A DNA stretch of 64,000 nt from DASSFG01 sp035550375. GTDB lineage: Bacteria > Planctomycetota > Planctomycetia > Pirellulales > JAICIG01. A program made the translations under genes and the position numbers. Shown here piece after piece: positions 23,283 to 32,900 of the stretch. The first letter of the stretch is position 1. Each line of letters opens with the position of its first letter. A model generated the notes under the pieces. That model searched no databases. It saw nothing but the letters and a program-made list of their open reading frames with translations, and was not told the DNA's origin. The stretch spans positions 167,956 through 231,955 of the forward strand of contig DASZPH010000048.1 in NCBI GenBank assembly GCA_035550375.1, written 5' to 3'.

Positions 23283-24116
23283 ATGACATCTGTTATGAAC
23301 TGGTCCCGTCTTCGGTCGCTTGGTAACCTACGGATCTTGACACGGGCGTCGTACGCAGGGCTGGTGGTCGTGCCGCTCGTTGCAGGTGCTTGGCCGTTCG
23401 TGCGCGCTGTCGTGAATCGGTACAACGACGACGTCCACGATGGCCGCCGTCGTCTTGCGGAGGCGGCGGCCGCCCTTGAGGGAGAGCTTCGGGCCGCCCG
23501 CGCGGGGGTTGAGCATTATGCGCGATTAGACGAGAACTCCACCACGGCAGTTCGCGCGTCGGCGGCGCCCGGCGCGATTGATAAATTGGTGGAAGCAATC
23601 GCCCGGGTTGAAGACCGGCTTAATAGGTTCAGGGCGGAAATGCCGTTAAAGACGATTGCCGAGCCGCTCTTGCCGTGGAGTTGGGCCGTTGCTTTTTTCG
23701 CGGCCCTCTGCATCGCACTTGGACACGTCGTGTACGAGGCTGTAGCGCCCGAAGCTATAAAAGCCGGCAGCGCTGACAGCTTCGTTTCGCGGCGACTTGA
23801 CGAATACGCACGGCATCCGTCGCCCGGATTGATCGAGGTCGCCACAGCGCATTTGAGGGCCAGCACATGCGGACGCGAACTGCTAACAAGGTACGAAGCC
23901 CCAGACTTTCCGGTAACGGAGGAGGTCGATATGGGCCGCCGTTTGGAACTTGTTCGTGCTGGCGCAACCGCAGAGTACGAGGCGTACTCGGCGCGATCGG
24001 CCTGCGGGCGCGGCGTTTGTACAGCTTTATATGGAATCGGCCTCTTGCTGTTAAGCGCACTGATCTACCAGCAGTGTAGAGCAGTCGCGAGCGCCGCGGG
24101 GTGGGTTGGGCCATAG
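23283..24116 (+). CDS. Membrane protein paired with the P-loop ATPase
   Basis: This 277-residue protein has three hydrophobic helices (about 22-42, 130-152 and 246-266), with a coiled-coil-like segment between the first two (GRRRLAEAAAALEGELRAARAG) and a soluble part between the last two. I do not recognise the family. The NWSRLRSLGNLRILTRASY start, with a first helix ending in a proline-bearing VVPLVAG, resembles membrane partners of NTPases in defence islands. It faces the ATPase gene head to head and is enclosed by the same direct repeats, so the two may act together. Confidence 0.65.
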   Translation: MTSVMNWSRLRSLGNLRILTRASYAGLVVVPLVAGAWPFVRAVVNRYNDDVHDGRRRLAEAAAALEGELRAARAGVEHYARLDENSTTAVRASAAPGAIDKLVEAIARVEDRLNRFRAEMPLKTIAEPLLPWSWAVAFFAALCIALGHVVYEAVAPEAIKAGSADSFVSRRLDEYARHPSPGLIEVATAHLRASTCGRELLTRYEAPDFPVTEEVDMGRRLELVRAGATAEYEAYSARSACGRGVCTALYGIGLLLLSALIYQQCRAVASAAGWVGP

Positions 24117-24223
24117 AAGGTACAGCGGGTCAGAACGGTCACAACGATTCTTGAATCGTTTCGCTCTCAGCCTCGTTTTCTCTCTTAATTGGGCCCGCAC
24201 ACGCACACGCTGCCGGTACGACC

Positions 24224-24487
24224 CAATCCTCCGCTCTAGCCACAAGGCGCGGCGAACCGGATTGGGGTGAATGTGATCGTCTCCGGATCAACGATTCGCA
24301 CCCGGCCAAGGTAGGCTTCGATCCGGGTCGCTGCAAAAAGATGAGGGTTATCGACGCTCCATGCACGCCCTTCGGAGCACCTCAGGGGCGTGCCACCCGC
24401 CGAGAGCAGAATATGGCTTGCCTGGAAAATTTCTTCAGGTAAGCAAAGGGACCAGTCAACGACAAGGCGAAAGATAGGAGGCCGAGA
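24224..24487. repeat. Dispersed repeat copy 2, upstream of a tandem-HTH gene
   Basis: The same repeat as at 21374-21598 and 63081-63389, in the same orientation. This copy continues, like copy 3, through a block with AATATGGCTTGCCTGGAAAA and TCTTCAGGTAAGCAAAGG and then the ribosome-binding site of the tandem-HTH gene. The minus strand shows RAYT-like LVARAEDW. The gap 24117-24223 before it holds nothing recognisable. Confidence 0.7.
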
Positions 24488-25285
24488 ATGGGACCGAATG
24501 GCACGCCCGCGGGCGACGATGGACTGATTCTGGCGTTGGCGGCCGGCGCGACGGTGCGCGAGGCCGCGGAGCAAGCCGGCGTGGGGGAACGAACCGTCTA
24601 CCGCCGGCTGGCGGACGCCGACTTTCGGCAGGCCGTCAGCGAGGCCCGTGACCGGCTGTTTGATGCGGCCCTGGGCCGGCTGGCCGGGCTCGCCAGCAGG
24701 GCGGCGGAGACGTTGGAGCGGCTGATGGAAAGCGACAGGCCGTCCGAGGCCCTGGGGGCCGCGAAAGCCGTGCTGCAACTGGGGCCGCGGCTGCGCGAGG
24801 CGGCTAACATCGAAGAGCGGATCAGCCGCCTTGAAGACGAGAACGACGAAGAGATCGAGGGGATGCAAACGCCCGCGGGCAACGACGAACTGGTTCTGGC
24901 GTTGGCCGCCGGCGCCAGCCTGCGTGAGGCGGCCGAGCAGGCCGGCCTCGAGGAACGAACGGCCCGCAGCCGGATCGCGGACGCCGACTTTCGCCGGGCC
25001 GTCAGCCGGGCCCGCGGCGGCCTGTTCGCTGCCGCCCTGGGCCGCCTGGCCGGTCTGGCGTGCAAGGCCACCGCCGTCTTGGAGCGGCTGATGGCAAGCG
25101 ACCAACCGTCGGTGGCCCGGAGGGCCGCGAAGGCCGTCTTGGAGCTTGGGTCGCGGTTGCGGGAGTCGACCGAACTGGACGAGCGTCTAACTCGCTTGGA
25201 AGAGAAGGCCGACGAAGAGCCCCGCTGGAACCAAACGCCCGTCATCATCGACAACAACGGGTGGTACGGCGAGGATTCGCCCTGA
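24488..25285 (+). CDS. Tandem helix-turn-helix protein
   Basis: This 265-residue protein is built of two repeats of about 115 residues. Each has TPAGxDxLxLALAAGA, a Hin/terminase-like helix-turn-helix (REAAEQAGVGERTVYRRLADADFR), an amphipathic LGRLAGLASRA helix and an Arg/Glu-rich coiled tail (RLREAxxxxERISRLE). It ends in an acidic tail with NNGWYGED. AGGAG 7 bases before the ATG supports the start. A close relative with the same upstream repeat begins at 63390. DNA binding is likely; resemblance to small terminase subunits is general only. Function unknown. Confidence 0.7.
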   Translation: MGPNGTPAGDDGLILALAAGATVREAAEQAGVGERTVYRRLADADFRQAVSEARDRLFDAALGRLAGLASRAAETLERLMESDRPSEALGAAKAVLQLGPRLREAANIEERISRLEDENDEEIEGMQTPAGNDELVLALAAGASLREAAEQAGLEERTARSRIADADFRRAVSRARGGLFAAALGRLAGLACKATAVLERLMASDQPSVARRAAKAVLELGSRLRESTELDERLTRLEEKADEEPRWNQTPVIIDNNGWYGEDSP

Positions 25286-25316
25286 AGGCCGGCGAAGGTT
25301 GAAAGGCGGCAAGCCC

Positions 25317-25430
25317 GGATTGTTTCATCGGCCGCCACCAAGCGCGAAGCGTAAGCGAGGAGCACGACGCAACTTCCCTCGCTCACGCTTCGCGCTTCGT
25401 GTCGGCGCCTACGGGGCCGGTGAATAATCC
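25317..25430. repeat. Miniature inverted-repeat element, copy 2
   Basis: This 114-base element has terminal inverted repeats GGATTGTTTCATCGGCC and the complement of GGATTATTCACCGGCC. It aligns in reverse orientation with copy 1 (4784-4909), differing by an 11-12 base gap and scattered changes. The interior AGCGCGAAGCGTAAGCGAGG and CCTCGCTCACGCTTCGCGCT form a long hairpin. It has no coding capacity. Confidence 0.75.
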
Positions 25431-25559
25431 GCGCCTCGCTCGCCCGCGTTCTGGCGAGCGCGGCTACCCGCAGTCATGCCCGACGTGCCGACGCCAGATC
25501 GGTTCATCATCTGCCAATCTCCGCCATTGTCTGGCCCGACTTAGTCGACGCCGGCCTTG

Positions 25560-25745
25560 ATGTGATGCCGTGGAGACAACAGCGGCAAGATGCCGCCGCT
25601 ACAAAATTGACCGGCGAATGTCTGCCAATGTCTACCAAACTCTGCCAATGTCTGCCAAACTCTGCCAATGTCTGCCGCGACGTCGTCGGCACCGAGCTGG
25701 TGTGATGCCGTGCGGACCACGGCGGCAAGATGCCGCCGCTACGGA
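25560..25745. repeat. Short tandem and direct repeats in a gene-free stretch
   Basis: The gap 25286-25848 has no gene. Besides the element at 25317-25430 it contains a 20-base unit TCTGCCAATGTCTGCCAAAC repeated nearly three times from 25621 to 25676. It also holds two copies, about 140 bases apart, of a segment with TGTGATGCCGTG and GGCAAGATGCCGCCGCTAC. Confidence 0.7.
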
Positions 25746-25848
25746 CTCGGCCGCAGGGCCGGCCACAAAGTCTGAGCCCACCACGCCTAAACGCGTTGAC
25801 CCGAGGGCACCCTGTGGAATGAGCGTGAGGAAGCGGGTTTTCCCGCGA

Positions 25849-27249
25849 TCAATTCCACCACCAGAGCCGGCCGCGGCCCTGGCTGGCGTTTGTATGCACG
25901 CCCGCCAGCTCGTCGCTCGTCTCCTTGCGCGAGGCCTCGGCCCAGGAATCGATCTGCACGCCCCCCGACGCGCTGAAGATATAGCCGTCGCGGGCCGCCA
26001 CCACGCTGGCCTTGCTGTCGACTTGTTTGGGGGTTTTGTAGACGTGCGTCGGGAAGCGCTCGGCCGACAGCAGCGTGGCCAGATCGACCGCCGCCTTGGC
26101 GATCAAGTTCTCTTTGACGATCAAAGCGGCCACCACCGCCAGGTCGATGCAATTGCGGAGCTCGCCGAAGATCGGTTCCTTGACCGAGAGCTCGTCATAC
26201 TTCTTGGTCATCTGGTCGGCCCACTTCTGAGCCAGCGGGCTGGCCTTGCCCGTCTGCTTGAGCCGTCCATCGGCTCCCAGAAGATCGTTTTCCGACATGG
26301 CCTTGACCCCTTGACCGCGGAGCTGCCAGGCCAACCCTTCCTGGTCGGTCAGCAGCGGAAGATAGTTCGTGGTCAGCCACCATCTTGGCAGCAGATTTTG
26401 ATTTCCGGTCGCGCTGGTCGATTTGAGCATTTGCAGGTAGCTGGCCAAGCCTCGCACGGGCGACGGATCGAAGTTCATTCCCAGACGCTTCATTCGGTAG
26501 TCGGCGCCCAGCAAAACGTGGGCAAACCGGCTCTCTGGAGGAACGCCGCCGAAGCGAATGTTCTGTGGACCGAGCTCGCGGGCCATGGCCTCGGCCAGGT
26601 CGACCACGCCGCCGGTGGGCGAAACCAACGTGGCCGCCATGTTGCGGACGCGGGCCAGCCCGGCTTCGGTCGGATCAATCGAGCAAAGAATGCCCCCACG
26701 TGCGGCCTCCTTGGCGGTACGCAGGGCGATCAGCAGATCGTCCAGTTGCATCACAGGGCGACCGGTTGTCACCCCCACCATGTTGCCGCGGCCGTCAACC
26801 TGCCATCCCTCCGCGTAGCCGGCCAGGACGATGTCGTTCTGCTCCGGGTAGACGAATATGTATTCGATGCGCTGCAGTCCGGCCAGAAACCGCATCTCGT
26901 CGGGCAGCCGTCCCTCCTCGCTGACGATTGCCGCCAGCGCTTCCTCCAACCCGCGAAGCGAGATTTTGCGCAGCTTGGCCGGCCCATTCAATTCGCCCGG
27001 CACCTGCTGAAGGTTGTCGAGCCAGTACTGCCGCAGGCCGTTGTGGTCCTTTTCTGCATTCGACAGCACGCCGCGGGCGTCGACGGAGATGCCGCCCACC
27101 GCCTGCGAGAAGAACTGCCCATGCGCGGGCGCCCCGGTCACCGCCACCGTCGCCAGGGCAACCATCGCGGTAACAGCGATGGCCCTCGACGACGAAAGCC
27201 GCATGCATCGCAACATATCGCCCATCGGTTTTCGGCGCGCCAACAGCAT
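25849..27249 (-). CDS. DUF1598 family exported protein
   Basis: This 466-residue protein is of a family largely restricted to planctomycetes. The N-terminus has a signal peptide (AIAVTAMVALATVAVTGAPAHG, cleavage after the last Ala/Gly). Family blocks include VGGISVDARGVL, IEYIFVYPEQNDIVLAGYAEGW, GVTTGRPVMQLDDLL and a C-terminal ASGGVQIDSWAEAS. GGAG 9 bases before the ATG at 27249 supports this start; later Met codons are possible. Secreted or periplasmic; function unknown. Confidence 0.88.
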   Translation of the reverse strand: MLLARRKPMGDMLRCMRLSSSRAIAVTAMVALATVAVTGAPAHGQFFSQAVGGISVDARGVLSNAEKDHNGLRQYWLDNLQQVPGELNGPAKLRKISLRGLEEALAAIVSEEGRLPDEMRFLAGLQRIEYIFVYPEQNDIVLAGYAEGWQVDGRGNMVGVTTGRPVMQLDDLLIALRTAKEAARGGILCSIDPTEAGLARVRNMAATLVSPTGGVVDLAEAMARELGPQNIRFGGVPPESRFAHVLLGADYRMKRLGMNFDPSPVRGLASYLQMLKSTSATGNQNLLPRWWLTTNYLPLLTDQEGLAWQLRGQGVKAMSENDLLGADGRLKQTGKASPLAQKWADQMTKKYDELSVKEPIFGELRNCIDLAVVAALIVKENLIAKAAVDLATLLSAERFPTHVYKTPKQVDSKASVVAARDGYIFSASGGVQIDSWAEASRKETSDELAGVHTNASQGRGRLWWWN

Positions 27250-27429
27250 ACAGTTTCTCCGCAGAACTGCTCCGTCCCAGTCAAGCCATTTTAATCCCTT
27301 TTTGCTGGGACGCACGCTTTCTGTAGCAAAAAAACCGGCGAGTTGGCGCCAATTGCGCCACAACGGACCGGGTAACCCGTCTAAACCCGGAGGCACTGCC
27401 CACGAAGGGGGGCTTCGGGAGCCACTCGT

Positions 27430-29316
27430 TCAACCGGCCGAATCGACGATCGACAAATCGGGGCAGATCTCCGCCAGCCGCCTTCCCAGGTACCCCACGA
27501 TCTGCTTGGTGGTGGGCATCTTTCGGGCGCGCTCGACGATCGACGACGTGTCCGACTGCGAGAGCTTCTTGGCAAGCTCCTTCATGATCGGGACGAACGC
27601 CGGGCTCATGCTGTAGCTCCGCAAACCCATGCCGAAAAGCAGGAGAAACGGGCGTGGGGCGGCCGCCATCTCGCCGCACAGCGTCACCGGTTTGCCCATG
27701 TCGAGGCAGGCGCGGACCGTCTGATACAACACCTCGACGACCGCCGGGTTGAGCGGCTGGCAGAGGTGGCTGACCTTCGGGTTGTCGCGATCGGCGGCGG
27801 TCAGGTACTGCACGAGGTCGTTGGAGCCGATCGATACGAAGTCGGCCTCCCTGGCCAACTGGCGGACCGTGACCGCGGCGGCGGGCACTTCCACCATCAG
27901 CCCGATCGGCACCTGGCCGAACGGCAAGCCGTCGCGCTCGAGCTGGCGGTAGGCCCGCCGCACCAGGCTGCGAACGCGGCGCAGCTCGTCGAGCGTGGTG
28001 ATCATCGGGAACATCAGTCCGACCCGCTTCTTCGGCCCATGCTCGGGCGCCGCCGCCCGCAGCACGGCGCGAATCTGCGTCAGAAAGAAGGCCGGGTGCT
28101 CGAAGGAGAGACGAATCGATCGCCAGCCCATGAACGGGTTCGCCTCGTGCTCCAGGCCGAGATACCGCATCTTTTTATCGCCTCCCACGTCGAGCGTGCG
28201 GAAGGTGACGCGCCGGCCGGGACTGGCGGCGATCACGGCTCGGTACGCCTCGACCTGCTCCTCTTCGTCGGGGACGTCATGGTGCGTCAGAAAGAGGTAC
28301 TCGGTGCGGTACAGGCCGACGCCGCAAGCGCCCATCGAGGTGGCGGCCTTGACGTCGGAGAGATTACTGATGTTGGCCAGCAGCTCAACCGGCTCGCCGT
28401 CGGCCGAGAGGGCGGGTTGGTCGCGGTTGTGTGCCAGGTGGTCTTTCAAATCGACAAATTCCCGCCGCAGCCGCCGATACGCTCGAGCGGTCTCGACGTC
28501 GGGATGGATGACGACGTGCCCTTCGCGGCCATCAACCACGAGCAGGTCGCCGTCGACGACCTCGTGCAGAATGCCCGGCACGCCCGACACGGCCGGAATC
28601 CCGTGGCCGCGCGCCAGAATAGCCGCGTGGCTGGTGCGTCCGCCCACCTGGGTGACAATGCCCACAACCTCGCGCTTATCGAGCGTGATCACGTGCGACG
28701 GGATCAGCTCGTTGGCTACGAGGATGACCGGGCCGCTCATCTGGCTGGGCGGCGAGGCGACGTCGGTTAGATGCTGATTCAGCCGGGCCACGACGTCGCG
28801 GACGTCCGCCAGCCGCTCGCGCAGATACTCGTCGCTGGTTCGCTCAAACAGGGCGGTGTACTCGTCGAGCAGCTTGCGCAGTGCCGCGGGAGCCGTATGG
28901 CGCGACTCGACGATCCAAGCGCGGATTTTCGCCGTCAGGGCCGGGTCGTGCAGGATCGATTCATGCACCTGAAAGATCGCCGCCGCCCGCTGGCCGAGCT
29001 GGCTGCTGACTTTCTGGTGGAGCGCCTTAAGGTCGCGGGCGGCCTGGTCTCGCGCCTGGTCGTAGCGGGCAAGTTCGCGGAGCACCGCGTCGTCATCCGG
29101 CAATTCGACGTCGGAGCCGGGAAAAATCTCGTGCAAGCAACAGGCCCGGCCGATCGCTACGCCCGGCGAAACGGGCACGCCCCGGCGGCTTAGCTGCACC
29201 CGGTGGCCGCCGGCGCGGCGCGCGGGCGCGGCCGCTCCGTCGCCGGCGTGGTGGGCCGGCGAACCAGACGGCGCTTTTTCTCGGGGCCGCGAAGTGCGGC
29301 GGCGCGACTTGCTCAT
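27430..29316 (-). CDS. ptsI: Phosphoenolpyruvate-protein phosphotransferase (PTS enzyme I)
   Basis: This protein of about 628 residues has all enzyme I parts: an N-terminal basic linker, the PtsN helical domain, the phosphohistidine loop GGRTSHAAILARGHGIPAVSG, and the PEP-binding barrel with TLDVGGDKK, GLYRTEYLF, MFPMITT and the catalytic Cys loop TLCGEMAA. It takes phosphate from PEP and passes it to HPr. No HPr gene is next to it, so it may serve a regulatory phosphorelay as in many planctomycetes. The N-terminal 55 residues are a low-complexity extension; the ATG at 29316 is the likely start. Confidence 0.93.
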   Translation of the reverse strand: MSKSRRRTSRPREKAPSGSPAHHAGDGAAAPARRAGGHRVQLSRRGVPVSPGVAIGRACCLHEIFPGSDVELPDDDAVLRELARYDQARDQAARDLKALHQKVSSQLGQRAAAIFQVHESILHDPALTAKIRAWIVESRHTAPAALRKLLDEYTALFERTSDEYLRERLADVRDVVARLNQHLTDVASPPSQMSGPVILVANELIPSHVITLDKREVVGIVTQVGGRTSHAAILARGHGIPAVSGVPGILHEVVDGDLLVVDGREGHVVIHPDVETARAYRRLRREFVDLKDHLAHNRDQPALSADGEPVELLANISNLSDVKAATSMGACGVGLYRTEYLFLTHHDVPDEEEQVEAYRAVIAASPGRRVTFRTLDVGGDKKMRYLGLEHEANPFMGWRSIRLSFEHPAFFLTQIRAVLRAAAPEHGPKKRVGLMFPMITTLDELRRVRSLVRRAYRQLERDGLPFGQVPIGLMVEVPAAAVTVRQLAREADFVSIGSNDLVQYLTAADRDNPKVSHLCQPLNPAVVEVLYQTVRACLDMGKPVTLCGEMAAAPRPFLLLFGMGLRSYSMSPAFVPIMKELAKKLSQSDTSSIVERARKMPTTKQIVGYLGRRLAEICPDLSIVDSAG

Positions 29317-29525
29317 CGTTGGCTGGGAAGCTTCTGCGCGTGGCACCCAATCGACCAGTATATCGTCATCCCGGCCGCGTCTTCCATCCGTTCGGGTGAT
29401 GACGTACACTAGGAGAGACTTTCTCCCAGATCGCCATCAAGGGAGGGTCGGCTCCTAGCTGCTGCGGGGCAACAGCGCGCCGAGCGGCTTTGCACACCGG
29501 TCCTGCAACCGCATCCGAACGCCGA

Positions 29526-29879
29526 ATGCCAGCGAAAGAACCATCGACATCACCGGAGCTCGACCTACTGGGACGGCTGGCCACTGAGGACGTGCCGCTT
29601 TCAACGGCCGTGGCCCTCTTTCCACGAATCGACCGCGCCAAAAGGGCGGTTGAAGTTTGCGTTCGCTCGCAAACCGCCGAATTGGTCTGCAAGCGGGAAG
29701 GGGAAGAGCTGGTCGTGCAGCCCTGGCGACTGCGGTTTCTGTTGAACGATCCCGGAACGTGGGTCACGGACGGTGACGCCGCGGCGTACCATTTGCGGCT
29801 GAAGCCCGACGCCCAAGATCGCTACGTCGCCGGGGGCGAGCAGTTCGTCCGGGATCTGTTCGAGACCTTCGAACAGTAG
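29526..29879 (+). CDS. Hypothetical protein
   Basis: A 117-residue soluble protein that I do not recognise. It has alternating strand-like segments (AVEVCVRSQTAELVCKREGEELVVQPWRL) and an acidic C-terminus ending RDLFETFEQ. It lies divergent from the ptsI gene and convergent with the large DUF1549 gene, 25 bases apart. The ATG at 29526 follows a poor ribosome-binding sequence. The absence of a strong alternative on the other strand supports it as a gene. Confidence 0.6.
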   Translation: MPAKEPSTSPELDLLGRLATEDVPLSTAVALFPRIDRAKRAVEVCVRSQTAELVCKREGEELVVQPWRLRFLLNDPGTWVTDGDAAAYHLRLKPDAQDRYVAGGEQFVRDLFETFEQ

Positions 29880-29904
29880 GACACGCTTCGGGGCGGCCCG
29901 GCCG

Positions 29905-32900
29905 CTACCGCTTCATCAGCGTTTCGTCCATGTTCAAAAGGACGTTGCTCACCACCGTCCAGGCGGCTAACTCGGCCAGGTTCATGTCCGCGGGAGCCGG
30001 TCCAAGCGGATCGGTGGCAAGCTTCTGGGCTTCGGCCGGACTCTCTCGGAAACGGGCCGCCCCTTTTTCATAAAGCTCCACGAGGCGGGCAAGCTCCTCC
30101 TCGCGCGGCGGGCGGGCCACGCACAGGCGAAAACCGTATCGCGCCCGATCGGCTACGGTCGATCCACCATCTCGTGCGATGCGGCGGGCCAGCGCCTGCG
30201 AGGCTTCGACGTAGACCGGGTCGTTCAAGGTCACCAGCGCCTGCAAGGGCGTATTGGTACGCGTGCGGCGGACGATGCAAACCTCACGATTCGGAGCGTC
30301 GAACGTGGCCATGGACGGGTAGGGGTTTGAGCGCCGCCAGGTGGTGTAAAGCGCGCGGCGGTAGCGATCGTCGCCCCCACTCGTCTGCCAGTCGATGCCG
30401 CTGCCGAAGGCAGCGCTGAGGCCGATCGACGGCTGCGGCGGCTTGACCGGCGGCCCGTACATCTTGCTGCTCAGCAGGCCGGCCACCGACAGCGCCTGAT
30501 CGCGGACCATTTCGGCCGAGAGGCGAAAACGCGGGCCGCGGGCGAGCAACCGGTTGTCGGGATCGGTGGTTTCAAGCTCCGGCGTGACGCGAGACGACTG
30601 CCGGTAGGCGGCCGAGGTGACCAGAAGCTTGATGAACGCCTTCATGTCCCATTTCAAGCGCACGAGTTCGGTGGCCAGCCAGTCAAGCAGCTCCGGATGG
30701 TAGGGGAGATCGCCCTGCGAGCCAAACTCCTCGCTGGATGCCACGATGCCGATGCCGAAAAGCTGTTCCCAGCAGCGGTTCGCGATAACCCGCGGCGTCA
30801 GCGGATTGTTTGCGTCGACGAGCCAACGGGCCAGCGTCAGACGGTCGAGCGCGGCGCCGGGAGGCAGGGCCGGGAACGCCGCCGGGGTCCCCTCGCTAAC
30901 TTCCTTGCCGACGTCCAGGAAATTGCCCCGATGCTGAATCTGCGTCTTGCGGCGCTGACCTGCAGGCAGCTCGCGCATTCTCGGGACGGTGGCCGGTTTT
31001 ATCTCGGCCAGTTGCCTGTCGAGCGCCGCGACTCGATCGCGGATGGGCTGTAGTTCCGGGGCAATCGAGAGGTAATGTTGCGAGATCGCATTGCTAGCTT
31101 CGACCGTTCGTTGATCAGGCGGGATTCGCAAGGCGTCGACCACCGCACCTGGCGTGCGAGCCAACTCTGCCGCCCGCCCATCGTCGGTCGCCGAAAGCCG
31201 GAAGTGCCCCAGTGTGTGGTTAGGCGACTGAAACGCATGCTCCAGTTTCACCGTGAGCTTGGAGCCCATCTTGGTCTCCAAGGGCGACCGGAGAACGAGC
31301 GTCAGGCCGTGTGGCTGACCGGTTTGTCCCCCAATCGCCCAGCCTTTCTGCTTCAACGAATTCTCGTCCCGACCCGGCCTGTCGAGCGCGTCCGACGCAT
31401 TGAAATCCGGCTGCGAGTAGTCGGCCACGGCCGCGGCCAGCTCGACGGGCTGTGGGCCGCCGAACGACAGTTCGCTCTTTGGGTTGGGCGCGTCCTTGTT
31501 TTCGCCCGACCAGACCGGTTCGTGCCGGTCGTTGAGGACGATCAGCCGAAAGCCGGCCAACCGGCCATGTAGCCCGTTGTCGGTGCGGTTCCAGACGACG
31601 ACCCGATCGAGCGGTTGTTCGCTTTTGAGGTCGAGCTCCCACCAGGGGTTCTCCGAGACCTCGCTGTGCGTGGTCGACTTCGCCTCGCTGTAGTGGCCGT
31701 CGGTGTTGCCGTCGATCGCCAGCCTGGCCGGTCCGTCGAACGCGGTGCTGCTCTGCGAGGCCTCGCCGCGAAGGGCCAGGTTGTCGTCGCCACGAAATGC
31801 CTGCACCTCGGCCAAGGAGAGGATTTTCTCTTTGCCAGGTAACTCGATTCGCACGTATCGGCCCAGCAGAGGCTGGTCCGTCGGCCGCTCGATCGTTGCC
31901 GTGATGCGCGACAGGACAAAATTCCCGGCGGCGTAACCGGGGCCTTTCCCGGGCAGCGCGTCGTCTGGCAGGACGTCGAGCTGGAGGGCGCGGATCGTGC
32001 CGGGCTCGGGCATGGTTTCGATGGTCAAGACATCGTTCGCCGCGCCGGCCGCCACATGAATCTCGCCCGTTTCTGCGATGTTGGCGGCCGCGCCGGCCTG
32101 TGACTTCGCGAGAGCGGGTTTGAGCACCCGACGCTGCAAATTCAGCGGAAATGCCTCTTCCCAGCGGGCCTGGCCGGCGGCCAGTTCGGGTGTCATCGTG
32201 CCGAGCGTCTCTTTGAGCGCGGCCGACTCCTGTTGCCACCGGGTGCGCTGCCGTTGTTGCTCGTCGGTGTACACCGGAAGCAGGGGCGATTCGTCGCCGC
32301 GGTCGGCATCTTCGCTGTTGTTGAAGAAGGCGAAGAATCGAAAATATTCTTCCTGCGAGATCGGGTCGTACTTGTGGTTGTGACACTGGGCGCAGGCCAT
32401 CGTCGTGCCCATCCAGACGGCCATCGTAGTGTTGACCCGGTCGACGACCGCCACGTTGCGGAACTCCTCGTCGTTCGTCCCCCCCTCGTTGTTGGTCAAC
32501 GTGTTGCGATGAAAGGCGGTGGCGATGAGCTGCTCTTCGGTCGGGTTGGGGAGCAAGTCGCCGGCAATCTGCTCGATGGTGAACTGGTCGAAGGGCCTAT
32601 TGTCGTTCAGGGCCCGGATGACGTAGTCGCGAAAGAGCCAGATCGTGCGGGGCGGGTCGTCGGCATATCCGGCCGAGTCGGCGTAACGGGCCAGATCGAG
32701 CCAAAGATGCCCCCAATGTTCGCCATAGGCCGGGCGGTCCAGAAGGCGATCGACCAGTTTCTCATAAGCCTGCGGATCGGCGTCGGCCACAAAGGCGTCG
32801 ACCTCTTCGACGCTCGGCGGCAGTCCGGTCAGGTCGAGCGATACGCGGCGAATGAGGGCGTAGCGGTCGGCTTCGGGCGAGGGGCGCAAGCCTTCCCGCT

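Noticed and set aside
25570..27294. Plus-strand 574-codon frame opposite the DUF1598 gene
   Set aside because: The minus strand encodes a full DUF1598 protein with signal peptide; the plus frame is a high-GC shadow.
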